From NCBI GenBank assembly GCA_963726775.1, contig CAVSDL010000007.1, positions 186,001 to 250,000 of the forward strand: DNA of 64,000 bases, given 5' to 3'. Shown here piece by piece: positions 31,803 through 39,680 of the stretch (position 1 is the first letter of the stretch; the number at the start of each line of letters is the position of its first letter). The notes under the pieces are model-generated. The model saw only the letters and a program-made list of their open reading frames with translations. It did not search any database and was not told the origin of the DNA. Source of the DNA: CAIWHR01 sp963726775. Lineage in GTDB: Bacteria; Pseudomonadota; Gammaproteobacteria; Burkholderiales; Casimicrobiaceae. Both the position numbers and the translations under genes were made by a program.

Positions 31803-32444
31803 CTATTTCAGCGACAGAATCCAGTTCACGAGATTGTTGATCCGGTCAGGGTCACGGGTCTTCACGATCGGGTGGCTTTCTTCGTGCCCGTCGTCGAATC
31901 TTGCCTTGCGGCCCGTGGTGATGTGCTTGTAGAGCTTGTCCTCGGCGCCGACGCTTCCCAGATATTTGGCGGCGACGTCCTTCCAGGCCGGTCCTTCCTT
32001 CTTGACGTCGACCGCGTGGCACTTGAGACAGCGGCTCTGGCGCGCCAGCGACTGCGCGGCTCCGATGTCGACCGGCGCCGCGACGGGCAGCGCGAGAATC
32101 CAGACCACGAGATTGTCGATGCGCTTCGGGTCACTGGTCTTGACGATCGGGTGGTCGTCTTCGTGACCGTCGTCGAACCTGGCTTTCCGGCCCGTTGTAA
32201 CGTGCTTGTAAAGACGCTGCTCGGCGCCGGGTTCGCCGTGGTACTTGCTGGCGACGTCCTTCCACGCCGGGCCGACTTTTTTCTGATAGACGCTGTGGCA
32301 GGCGAGGCAGCCGCTTTGACGCGAAAGCGTCTGTGCGGCTATCACGTCAAGCGCGGCCGCGTCGCTCGATGCAAAAAGCATTCCGCCCGCCGACGCCAGG
32401 ACCGCGAGCGGAGACATCCGGCCCGGCTTCATTGCTGATTTCAC
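31803..32444 (-). CDS. Diheme cytochrome c, two tandem Met-free heme modules
   Basis: A 213-residue periplasmic protein with a signal peptide ending near AAA at residue 31. It has two homologous modules, about 36-118 and 128-213, each with a heme motif (CLACH 46-50 and CLKCH 139-143), a GPAWKDVA helix and a TGRKARFDDGHE..HPIVKT segment. Neither module has a methionine after its heme motif, so axial ligation must differ from normal class I cytochromes. It is closely related to the monoheme cytochrome encoded next. It starts about 60 bases after a 46-codon membrane protein gene and belongs to the NapC-led unit. Confidence 0.9.
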   Translation of the reverse strand: MKSAMKPGRMSPLAVLASAGGMLFASSDAAALDVIAAQTLSRQSGCLACHSVYQKKVGPAWKDVASKYHGEPGAEQRLYKHVTTGRKARFDDGHEDDHPIVKTSDPKRIDNLVVWILALPVAAPVDIGAAQSLARQSRCLKCHAVDVKKEGPAWKDVAAKYLGSVGAEDKLYKHITTGRKARFDDGHEESHPIVKTRDPDRINNLVNWILSLK

Positions 32445-32504
32445 GTTGGCCTCACTGGCAATTGGGTGCTGCCATCGGGCGCAGCCGTCATTCCGGCACG
32501 GGCC

Positions 32505-32645
32505 TCACGCGGCCCGATGTTGCCGCCGTTTGGCCAGCAGGTGTTCCAGCACCCGCACGCCGATCACCACCGCCACCACGCACCCGGCGAATATTCCGAT
32601 CATGGCTCCGACGGCGAACACCGTCCAGACCGCTGTCGACATCAT
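32505..32645 (-). CDS. Small single-pass membrane protein between NapC-type and diheme cytochrome genes
   Basis: A 46-residue protein with one hydrophobic segment (about residues 6-33, VWTVFAVGAMIGIFAGCVVA and on) and a basic C-terminal tail ending LLAKRRQHRAA. The start is the first of two ATG codons (32643-32645), with GGGAGAG five to ten bases ahead. It lies 36 bases after the NapC-type gene and 60 before the diheme cytochrome gene, all on the same strand. By size and place it resembles small accessory subunits such as NapE or CcoQ, but I see no true homology. It may dock the tetraheme protein to a partner. Confidence 0.6.
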   Translation of the reverse strand: MMSTAVWTVFAVGAMIGIFAGCVVAVVIGVRVLEHLLAKRRQHRAA

Positions 32646-32681
32646 GCTCTCCCGCTGATCAATTCCACACCTGCTCCAACG

Positions 32682-33284
32682 TCACTCTTCATCCTCGGTG
32701 TATTCCTTGGGCAGCAGATGTGCGATGCCCTTGTGGCAATCGATGCACGTCCTGCCCTCCTTCTGCGCCTTCTCCATCTTGGTTCGCGCCCGGACGCTCT
32801 GCTTGTGCAGATCCATGGCATCCCACGAATGGCAGTTGCGGCACTCGTGCGAATCGTTGCCCTTCATCGTCGCCCAGACGTGCTGCGCCAGCTCCATCCG
32901 CTTCGACTCGAATTTTTCCGGTGTCGATATCGACCCTGAAATGAATTTGCCGTAGAGCTCCTGGCTCGCCTGGATCTTGCGCACGAACTTGTGCGTCCAG
33001 TCTTTCGGCACGTGACAGTCGGAACAGATCGCGCGCACGCCCGACCGGTTCTTGTAGTGAATCGTCTCCTTGTATTCCTGGAACACCGTATCGCGCATCT
33101 CGTGGCAGCTCGTGCAGAACCCCAGCGAGTTCGTCGCTTCCATCCCGGTGTTGAAGCCACCCCAGAAAACGAGCCCCGAGATCATCCCGATGGCAACCAC
33201 GGCGGCCAGCGAAAGGGAAGATGGCCGCAGAAAGATATCGCGCAGCTGACGCATGCGGGATTGCATCGGAGTGGGTTCGCCCAT
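32682..33284 (-). CDS. NapC/NirT-family tetraheme quinol dehydrogenase
   Basis: A 200-residue membrane-anchored cytochrome that takes electrons from quinol and gives them to periplasmic partners. One N-terminal membrane helix (about 22-44) is followed by four heme motifs: CTSCH (57-61), CSDCH (87-91), CRNCH (148-152) and CIDCH (180-184), with the family HEM after the first and HKGIAHLLP at the end. It heads a unit with a 46-residue membrane protein and cytochromes, but no nitrate or nitrite reductase is present, so a napC role is not shown. Membership of the NapC/NirT/CymA family is clear; the electron acceptor is not. Confidence 0.93.
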   Translation of the reverse strand: MGEPTPMQSRMRQLRDIFLRPSSLSLAAVVAIGMISGLVFWGGFNTGMEATNSLGFCTSCHEMRDTVFQEYKETIHYKNRSGVRAICSDCHVPKDWTHKFVRKIQASQELYGKFISGSISTPEKFESKRMELAQHVWATMKGNDSHECRNCHSWDAMDLHKQSVRARTKMEKAQKEGRTCIDCHKGIAHLLPKEYTEDEE

Positions 33285-33539
33285 GAGTCCGTCCGGAAAG
33301 GTGTGAGAAATGCGATGAGGTCAGGTGGCAACAGCGGCGACGAACGTCGGCTCTCCGGCCGTATAGCAAGGAAGGTTGCCGTCCGCCATCAATGTCGAGT
33401 GGGTGTCATGCCTCGCCGCCGCTGCTGGAGACACGACCTGCCGAGTGTCGAGATATCGCAAGCGCGCCGTCCGATCGATTCGCATGATACTGCCGATCCA
33501 CAATGCGTCGGACTCTCCACCATTCGAGCCCGTGGCATA

Positions 33540-33553
33540 TTGACGCAGGTCAA
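33540..33553. promoter_or_regulatory. FNR/Dnr-type palindrome upstream of the NapC-type gene
   Basis: TTGACGCAGGTCAA is a perfect TTGAC-N4-GTCAA inverted repeat, eight of ten matches to the FNR consensus, and shares its GCAG centre with the site at 31624. It lies about 256 bases before the NapC-type start codon and 27 bases before the end of the ABC operon, so it can only serve the cytochrome unit. Confidence 0.6.
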
Positions 33554-33579
33554 AATGACGCGCGTGACGCGCTGGCCGG

Positions 33580-35319
33580 TCAGCGCGCCGCGGCCTGCGC
33601 GCCGCGCCAACCCTTCGGGATCGACGCGAGCAGCCGCTGCGTATACGCCTCGCGCGGGTGCCGGTAGATATCGTCGGAGTTGGCGATCTCGACGATTTTC
33701 CCCTCGCTCATCACCATGATCTCGTCGGCGATGTACTTGACGACGGCGAGGTCGTGCGAGATGAAGATGTACGAGAGCCGGAACTCGTCCTGCAGGTCCT
33801 GCAGCAGGTTCAGCACCTGCGCCTGCACCGATACGTCGAGCGCGGACACCGACTCGTCGCAGATCAGGATGTCCGGAGTCATCGTCAGGCAACGGGCGAT
33901 CGCGATCCTTTGCCGCTGGCCGCCGGAGAATTCGTGCGGGTACTTGTAGAACGACGCCTCCGGGAGACCGACCTTCTGCAGCAGCTCGAACGCGAGGTCG
34001 GTGCGCCGCTGGGCATTGCCGCCGATGCGATGAATTTCCATCGGCTCGGTCAGGATGTGGCCGATCGTGAAGCGCGGATTGAGCGACGCATAGGGATTCT
34101 GGAAGATGATCTGGATGCGGCGCTTCCACTGCATGAACTCCCGCGCCGACATCGACAGGATGTCGCGGCCCTCGAAGATGGCTTCCCCCGCGGTCGCCTC
34201 GTGCAGCCGCATCAGCGTGAGCCCCACTGTCGTCTTGCCGGACCCGGACTCGCCGACCAGCCCCAGCGTCTTGCCCTTCGGCAATTTGAACGAGACATCC
34301 TTCACCGCCTCGAACGTCCGGGTACCGAAAAGGCCCTCTCGCGAGTAAAAATTCTTGGAGAGGTTGCGAACCTCGAGCGCAATCGGTTCGCCCGGTTCGA
34401 CGCCGCGCCTGCGCTCCGACATGTCGCGCGACCCGTGCGTGCGTCCGTCCATGTAGTCGTCGATCACGGGGAGCCGCACCGGCCGGCGGTCGAGCTGGGG
34501 GCGACACTTGAGCAACGCCTGCGTATACGCGTCCCGGGGATTCTCGAACACATCCTTGGCGGCGTTCTGCTCCCGGATCTCCCCGTCCCTCATCACGACG
34601 ACGTAATCGGCGATCTCGCCAACGACGGCCAGGTCGTGCGTGATGAACAGCACCGACATCTGCCGCCTCTTCTGCAGCGCGGCGATGAGGTCGAGGATCT
34701 GCTTCTGGATCGTCACGTCGAGGGCGGTCGTCGGCTCGTCAGCGATCAGAAGTTTCGGCTCACAGGCGATCGCCATCGCGATCATCACGCGCTGCTGCTG
34801 ACCGCCGGACATCTGCGACGGGTACGCGTTGATCTTGTATCCGGCGTCGGGTATGCCGACTTCGTCCAGGAGCTCGATCGCGCGCTTCCGCGCCGCCGCC
34901 GGCGACAATCCCATGTGGAGCCGGAGCACCTCCGTCAGCTGGAAGCCGACGGTGAACACGGGATTCAGCGACGTCATCGGCTCCTGGAAGATCATCGAGA
35001 TGTCGGCGCCACGCAACGCGCGCAGTTCGGCCTGGTCGAGCGCGACGAGGTTGCGCCCGCCATAGAGGATTTCGCTCGCCGGATCGACAATCGCGTTCTC
35101 GGGCGGCAGCAGGCCGAGGATGGCGAGCGATGTCACCGACTTGCCGCTGCCGGACTCGCCGACCAGCGCCACCGTGGTGTTCCCGGGAATGTCGAAACTG
35201 ATGCCCTTGATCGCCTCGAAAACATGGCCGCGGTCGATCTGGAAGGCGACCTTCAGGTTGCGGACGCGGACCAGCGGGTCGGCGGAGCCCATCGCGCTGC
35301 GGGTCGTCGTTTCCATCAT
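33580..35319 (-). CDS. Peptide ABC transporter, fused DppD-DppF-type ATPase
   Basis: A 579-residue protein with two complete ABC ATPase domains, as in YejF. The first (about 15-265) has Walker A GESGSGKSV, signature MSGGQQQRV and Walker B LLIADEPTTALD. The second (about 315-570) has GESGSGKTT, FSGGQRQRI and ILICDESVSALD. The short linker carries a Cys-Arg-Pro segment like that after oligopeptide-type ATPase domains. It powers the permeases encoded upstream. Its ATG overlaps the permease stop by four bases. It is the last of five genes. Confidence 0.95.
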   Translation of the reverse strand: MMETTTRSAMGSADPLVRVRNLKVAFQIDRGHVFEAIKGISFDIPGNTTVALVGESGSGKSVTSLAILGLLPPENAIVDPASEILYGGRNLVALDQAELRALRGADISMIFQEPMTSLNPVFTVGFQLTEVLRLHMGLSPAAARKRAIELLDEVGIPDAGYKINAYPSQMSGGQQQRVMIAMAIACEPKLLIADEPTTALDVTIQKQILDLIAALQKRRQMSVLFITHDLAVVGEIADYVVVMRDGEIREQNAAKDVFENPRDAYTQALLKCRPQLDRRPVRLPVIDDYMDGRTHGSRDMSERRRGVEPGEPIALEVRNLSKNFYSREGLFGTRTFEAVKDVSFKLPKGKTLGLVGESGSGKTTVGLTLMRLHEATAGEAIFEGRDILSMSAREFMQWKRRIQIIFQNPYASLNPRFTIGHILTEPMEIHRIGGNAQRRTDLAFELLQKVGLPEASFYKYPHEFSGGQRQRIAIARCLTMTPDILICDESVSALDVSVQAQVLNLLQDLQDEFRLSYIFISHDLAVVKYIADEIMVMSEGKIVEIANSDDIYRHPREAYTQRLLASIPKGWRGAQAAAR

Positions 35320-36641
35320 GCCCCAGCCTTGCCCTTCAGCTTCGGATCCAGCGCATCACGCAACGCGTCGGTGAACAGGCTGAACGCCGTCACCAGGATC
35401 GCCATCGCGGTTCCCGCCGCGGCGAGCTGCCACCACTTGCCGAGAATCAGCTCGTTCTGCGCCTCGTTCAACATGGAACCCCACGATACGACGTCCACCG
35501 GCACGCCGAAACCGAGGAACGACAGGATCACTTCGGCCTTGATGAACCCGACCGCGTAGATCGACAGCTGAACGAGCACGACGTGGCTGATGTTGGGGAA
35601 GATGTGGACGAACATGCGTCGCGCATTGGACGCGCCGATCGCGTCGGCGGCCTGCACGTATTCGCGCACCTTGTGCTTCAGGTACTCGCCGCGCACCAGG
35701 CGGAAGATGCCGGTCCACCCGGTGAGGCCCAGGATCAGGATGATCGTCAGGGTGCCCTTTTGCTGCAGAACCGCGGCGACGGCGAGAATCAACAGCAGGT
35801 AGGGGATCGAACTGAACACGCTGTAGAACCAGTTGAAGAAGTCATCGACCCAGCGGCCGTAGTAACCGGCGAGCGCGCCGAAAACGGTGCCGATGATCAC
35901 GGCGACCGCGGCAGCGGCCAGGCCGACGAAGATGGACGTTTCCGATCCCTTGATCGTCTTCTTGAGCACGTCGCGGCCCCATTTGTCGCCGCCGAAGGGC
36001 AGCGTCGGCGCACGCGCCTCCGCAACCTCAACCCGCGCGCCGCCCTTCGCGGCGCGGCCGGCAGCGGCCTTTCCCGACTCGGCCTTGATGTCGGCCATCA
36101 CATCGGCGAGCGGATCCACGGACTTGGAAGTTTCGCCTGCCCCGCCGGCCGTCGCCCCGGCCTTCCCTGCCTGAATCTCCTTCATCGCGTCGGCCAACGG
36201 ATCGACGAACTTGTCCTCGCCGCCCGCGCCAGCCACGGGCGCGGAGTCGGCGCCCGCCGCGCCCTTCTCGCCACGGAGTTCCGCGAGCACATCGGCCAAC
36301 GGATCGACAACGCTTGACTTGTACTCGATCGCGGGCGGACCGGCGGGCGGGGCGACCGGTGCCGCGGGCGCGCCGGCCTCGATGTCGGCGCCGATAAACG
36401 ACGGTGGCGCGTAATTGACGCCGGTTTCCTTTCCCCAGTCCTTCGCAATCAGGCCGGTGCCCGACAGCGCCATCATCACGAGGAATGCCAGCACGATAGC
36501 CATCGACACCATGCCGACGTGGTCCGATTTCAGCCGTTTCCAGGCCAGCGCCCACAGGCCCGGCGAGACCGTGTGCGGAATCTCTCGCGCCGGCGGTGCC
36601 CGCGTATTCGCTGAGGGGTCGTTGGCCATCGCCGTCCGCAT
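35316..36641 (-). CDS. Peptide ABC transporter permease (DppC/YejE-type) with repeat-bearing insert
   Basis: A 441-residue inner-membrane permease; family members are usually about 300-340. The first helix is at about 43-62 and the core with the GRDVLKK segment resumes near 222, with the permease EAA-type motif ADAIGASNARRMFVHIFPNI near 330. Between them lies an extra stretch of about 130 residues rich in Ala, Gly, Pro and acidic residues, carrying three copies of a VDPLAD motif (starting at residues 112, 146 and 175). The ATG overlaps the DppB-type stop; a second ATG at 36629 is possible. It pairs with the DppB-type permease. Confidence 0.92.
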   Translation of the reverse strand: MRTAMANDPSANTRAPPAREIPHTVSPGLWALAWKRLKSDHVGMVSMAIVLAFLVMMALSGTGLIAKDWGKETGVNYAPPSFIGADIEAGAPAAPVAPPAGPPAIEYKSSVVDPLADVLAELRGEKGAAGADSAPVAGAGGEDKFVDPLADAMKEIQAGKAGATAGGAGETSKSVDPLADVMADIKAESGKAAAGRAAKGGARVEVAEARAPTLPFGGDKWGRDVLKKTIKGSETSIFVGLAAAAVAVIIGTVFGALAGYYGRWVDDFFNWFYSVFSSIPYLLLILAVAAVLQQKGTLTIILILGLTGWTGIFRLVRGEYLKHKVREYVQAADAIGASNARRMFVHIFPNISHVVLVQLSIYAVGFIKAEVILSFLGFGVPVDVVSWGSMLNEAQNELILGKWWQLAAAGTAMAILVTAFSLFTDALRDALDPKLKGKAGA

Positions 36642-37579
36642 CACTTGAGCTGGACCCGCGGGTCGACCGCCTTGTACATCAGGTCGGCCAGCAAATTGGA
36701 CGCCATGGTCGCGAACGCAACGTAGACGGTTAGGGCCTTGATCACCGGAAAGTCCGAACGTTCGACGGCGAGGATCACCTCGCGGCCGATCCCCGGAATC
36801 GAGAAAAAGCGCTCGATCAGGAACGCCCCCAGCAGCAGGCCCGGCAGCGTGGCCATCAGGTTCGTGATGATCGGAATCGACGCGTTGCGCAGCACGTGCA
36901 CCCACATGATCCGGTTCTCGGAGAGTCCCTTGGCGCGCGCGGTCCGCACGTAGTCCTGGTTGATCTCGTCCAGAAAGAACGTCCGGTAGAGGCGCAGGCT
37001 GGGCGCAATGCTGACGGTGAGCCCGATCAGGATCGGCAGCGACGAGTAGCGGACGAGGTTCTCCAGAAAGCTGTTGCCCCAGCCCTGTACCGGGAACCAG
37101 CCGAGCTTGTAGGCGAAGAAATACTGGAAGACGATGATGTAGACCAGGATCGAGATCGACAGGCCGACGGTGCAGACGATCATCACCATCCGGTCGGTCA
37201 GCGAGCCGCGAACATACGCCACGGCCAGCGCCAACGCGATGGCGAACAGCGTATCCAGAAACAGCAGCGGCCCCAGCACGGTCAGCGAAGGGCCGAGGCG
37301 CGTCGCGAGGATGTTCGACACCTTCTCATTGGTGCTCCACGACGCCCCGAAGTCGCCGGTCAGCACCTGCTTGATGAAAATCCACAGCTGGACCCAGACG
37401 GGCTGGTCCACGCCGAGCTGACGGCGGATGTTGTCGATCTGCTCCTGGTTCGAGATCTTCCCCGCCAACACGTAAGCGGGGTCGCCACCGATCCAGTTGA
37501 AGAGGACGAACACGAGCAGGATCACTCCGAGCATCGTCGGAATCATCTGCCACACGCGTCGGATGATGTATGCGGTCAT
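36641..37579 (-). CDS. Peptide ABC transporter permease (DppB/YejB-type)
   Basis: A 312-residue permease with six membrane segments. The N-terminus AYIIRRVWQMIPTMLGVILLVF is typical of DppB-type proteins, and the permease loop reads RAKGLSENRIMWVHVLRNA. The start is ATG 37579, ten bases after a GGAGGT; the GTG at 37591 overlaps that sequence and is unlikely. The second binding protein gene ends 275 bases upstream in the direction of transcription, with nothing recognisable in the gap, and the next permease overlaps by one base. Confidence 0.94.
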   Translation of the reverse strand: MTAYIIRRVWQMIPTMLGVILLVFVLFNWIGGDPAYVLAGKISNQEQIDNIRRQLGVDQPVWVQLWIFIKQVLTGDFGASWSTNEKVSNILATRLGPSLTVLGPLLFLDTLFAIALALAVAYVRGSLTDRMVMIVCTVGLSISILVYIIVFQYFFAYKLGWFPVQGWGNSFLENLVRYSSLPILIGLTVSIAPSLRLYRTFFLDEINQDYVRTARAKGLSENRIMWVHVLRNASIPIITNLMATLPGLLLGAFLIERFFSIPGIGREVILAVERSDFPVIKALTVYVAFATMASNLLADLMYKAVDPRVQLK

Positions 37580-37854
37580 TGCGTTTGCCACCTCCGCCGG
37601 CCGCGCGGGCCGCGCGCGGCACGAGCTGCCCGTCCGAGGTCTTGCTTACCTGCCGGCCACTGCCCGGTGCATGCGGCCTGCGATGTCGATGGGTCGATGC
37701 CGCGATGCTCCGCAGCCGGCTCCTGTGGGAACCGGCCGCGGCGCGGCGATACGGATCCTCGCCGGGTTCGCCGGACGGGCCCCCTTTTTCTTGTCCTTCG
37801 GTCGTGCGTGCTGCCTTCCTCCTCCTGCAATCCTTTGCGCGCCGCCACCGGCCG

Positions 37855-39651
37855 TCATTTGCTGTCCGGGGCCACGTCGATGTATTGCCACTCGGAGTGC
37901 AGAATCGGGTGCTTCGTGTAGCCCAGCACCCTCGCCTGCACCAGCTGATTGCGGTAGCGGCTTATGTTCAACCGCCAGGGCGCGTACGTCTCGATGATCT
38001 TCGCCATGTCGCGGTAGAGCTTGTTGCGTTCGGGCGAGTCCGGCATGCGGATGCTCTGCTCGTAGAGCTTGTCGTATTCCGGAATCGTCGCACATGCGTT
38101 GTTGTTCTGGTGAATGTTCTTGCTGTACAGGAGCTGCATGAAATTGTCGGCATCCGGGTAATCGGCGATCCATGCCGCGGTGCGCATCATCAGCTTGCAC
38201 TGGCGCTCGAGCTTCAGGAGCTCCGGGAACTTGTCCTTCTGCACCTCCATCCGGATGCCGATCGAATCGAACGCCTTCTTCCACATCTCGTCCTGCTGCC
38301 GCCCGAGCGAATCGGGGCGCGAGGCATAACGGACGAGCAGCGGCTTGCCGTCGGGCAGCGCGCGCCAGCCGTCGGCGCCCTTCCGGTATCCGAATTTGTC
38401 GAGCAGCGCGTTGGCCGCGGCAGGGTCGTACTTTACGCCGCTTCGATAGCCGGGGTCATGGCCGACGACGCCGGGGGGAATCGGGAACTGGGCTTCGACC
38501 GCCTGCCCGTTGCGAACGACCTTGATCTCCTCGTCGACCGGGTAGGCCATCGCCATCGCCCGGCGCAGCGCGATCTTCTCCGTCGTCAGGCCGCCGACCA
38601 CCGGGTCCTGAAGGTTCCAGTAGTGGTAGGTGATTTCGGGGTCGACGAAGCGCGACAGCTTGACGCCCTTGGCCGTGAATTCGGGCTTCAGCTTGCCGCC
38701 GTCCAGCACGTTGGGCGCGAGCGGGCCCTCCATGTTCATGAGGTCGAGTTCGCCGCTCTGGAACGCGAGAAGGCGAGCCTGGTCTTCCTCGATAATGCTG
38801 ACCTCGACGCGCCCGATCTGGGGCATCCTCTTGCCCTTCATCTCCGCGATGAGCTTCTGGTCCGCGGGATCGGCCGACTTGAAATCCCAGACAAAGCCGC
38901 GGTAATCGGGGTTCGCCACGAGGATGATCTTCGAGCTGCGCACCCATTGCTCGAGCTTGTACGGGCCGGTGCCGACCGGATTGGCCATCGCGCGGCCGCC
39001 CGTGTCCGCGTACGCCTCGATCACCTCGCGCGCGACCGCCGACGTCGGTTCGTGCGCCAGTATCTGCGTCAGGTTGTAGTCGGTGTTCTTCAGCCGGATG
39101 CGCAGCGTGTACCGGTCGACGGCCTCGAGCCCGGCGATTTTCGCGTCGTAGTCGAACTTGCCGCTCTTTTTCGCGGCCTCTGCCGCCTCGTCCAGGCCGA
39201 CGATCTTGCCTTCGACCAGCCAGGCCCACGGCGAACGGATCCTGGGATCGATCAGCCGCTTCAGCGAATAAGCGTAATCGTCGGCGGTCAGTTCGCGCTG
39301 GCGTCCCTTGAACGCGGCGTCGGGCGTGAAATGGATGCCCTTCCTGATCCGGATCGTGTAGGTCTTCCCGTTGTCGGTGATCTGCGGTAGCGCCTCGGCT
39401 GTCCGTGGCGTCAATTTGGATGGCCGGGCAAGGTAATCGTAGGTGTAGAGCGCCTCGAAGATGGCCTGCTCGATCGTTCCCGAATAGAGGTCCTGGACGC
39501 CGGCCGGGTCGAAACCGGTTTCAGCGGCGGGGAACACGTGCCGGATCACCTTGTTCATGTCGGCGGCGACCGCGGCGGGCGGACCACCGAGCAGGGCGGC
39601 GGCCAGCGCGATCGCCAATGCGTAACGGATCTGGAATGGATTCGGGATCAT
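37855..39651 (-). CDS. Peptide ABC transporter substrate-binding protein (second copy)
   Basis: A 598-residue periplasmic binding protein of the SBP_bac_5 (DppA/OppA) family. The signal peptide (ALAIALAAALLGGPPAAVAA) is cut near residue 29. The binding domain starts at KVIRHVFPAAETGFDPAG and includes the family EIRKGIHFTPDAAF-like strand and VGTGPYKLEQW. It is clearly paralogous with the protein encoded just upstream. Start ATG 39651 gives a clean signal peptide; a longer frame does not. Ligand probably peptides or similar, not provable here. It lies 29 bases after the first copy. Confidence 0.93.
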   Translation of the reverse strand: MIPNPFQIRYALAIALAAALLGGPPAAVAADMNKVIRHVFPAAETGFDPAGVQDLYSGTIEQAIFEALYTYDYLARPSKLTPRTAEALPQITDNGKTYTIRIRKGIHFTPDAAFKGRQRELTADDYAYSLKRLIDPRIRSPWAWLVEGKIVGLDEAAEAAKKSGKFDYDAKIAGLEAVDRYTLRIRLKNTDYNLTQILAHEPTSAVAREVIEAYADTGGRAMANPVGTGPYKLEQWVRSSKIILVANPDYRGFVWDFKSADPADQKLIAEMKGKRMPQIGRVEVSIIEEDQARLLAFQSGELDLMNMEGPLAPNVLDGGKLKPEFTAKGVKLSRFVDPEITYHYWNLQDPVVGGLTTEKIALRRAMAMAYPVDEEIKVVRNGQAVEAQFPIPPGVVGHDPGYRSGVKYDPAAANALLDKFGYRKGADGWRALPDGKPLLVRYASRPDSLGRQQDEMWKKAFDSIGIRMEVQKDKFPELLKLERQCKLMMRTAAWIADYPDADNFMQLLYSKNIHQNNNACATIPEYDKLYEQSIRMPDSPERNKLYRDMAKIIETYAPWRLNISRYRNQLVQARVLGYTKHPILHSEWQYIDVAPDSK

Positions 39652-39680
39652 CGGAGAGATCGGCGGATTTGGTCCGCGCG

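Noticed and set aside
32682..33284. Assignment of the tetraheme protein as NapC of a nitrate reductase
   Set aside because: No napA, napB, napG or napH is nearby; only the family (NapC/NirT/CymA) can be claimed.
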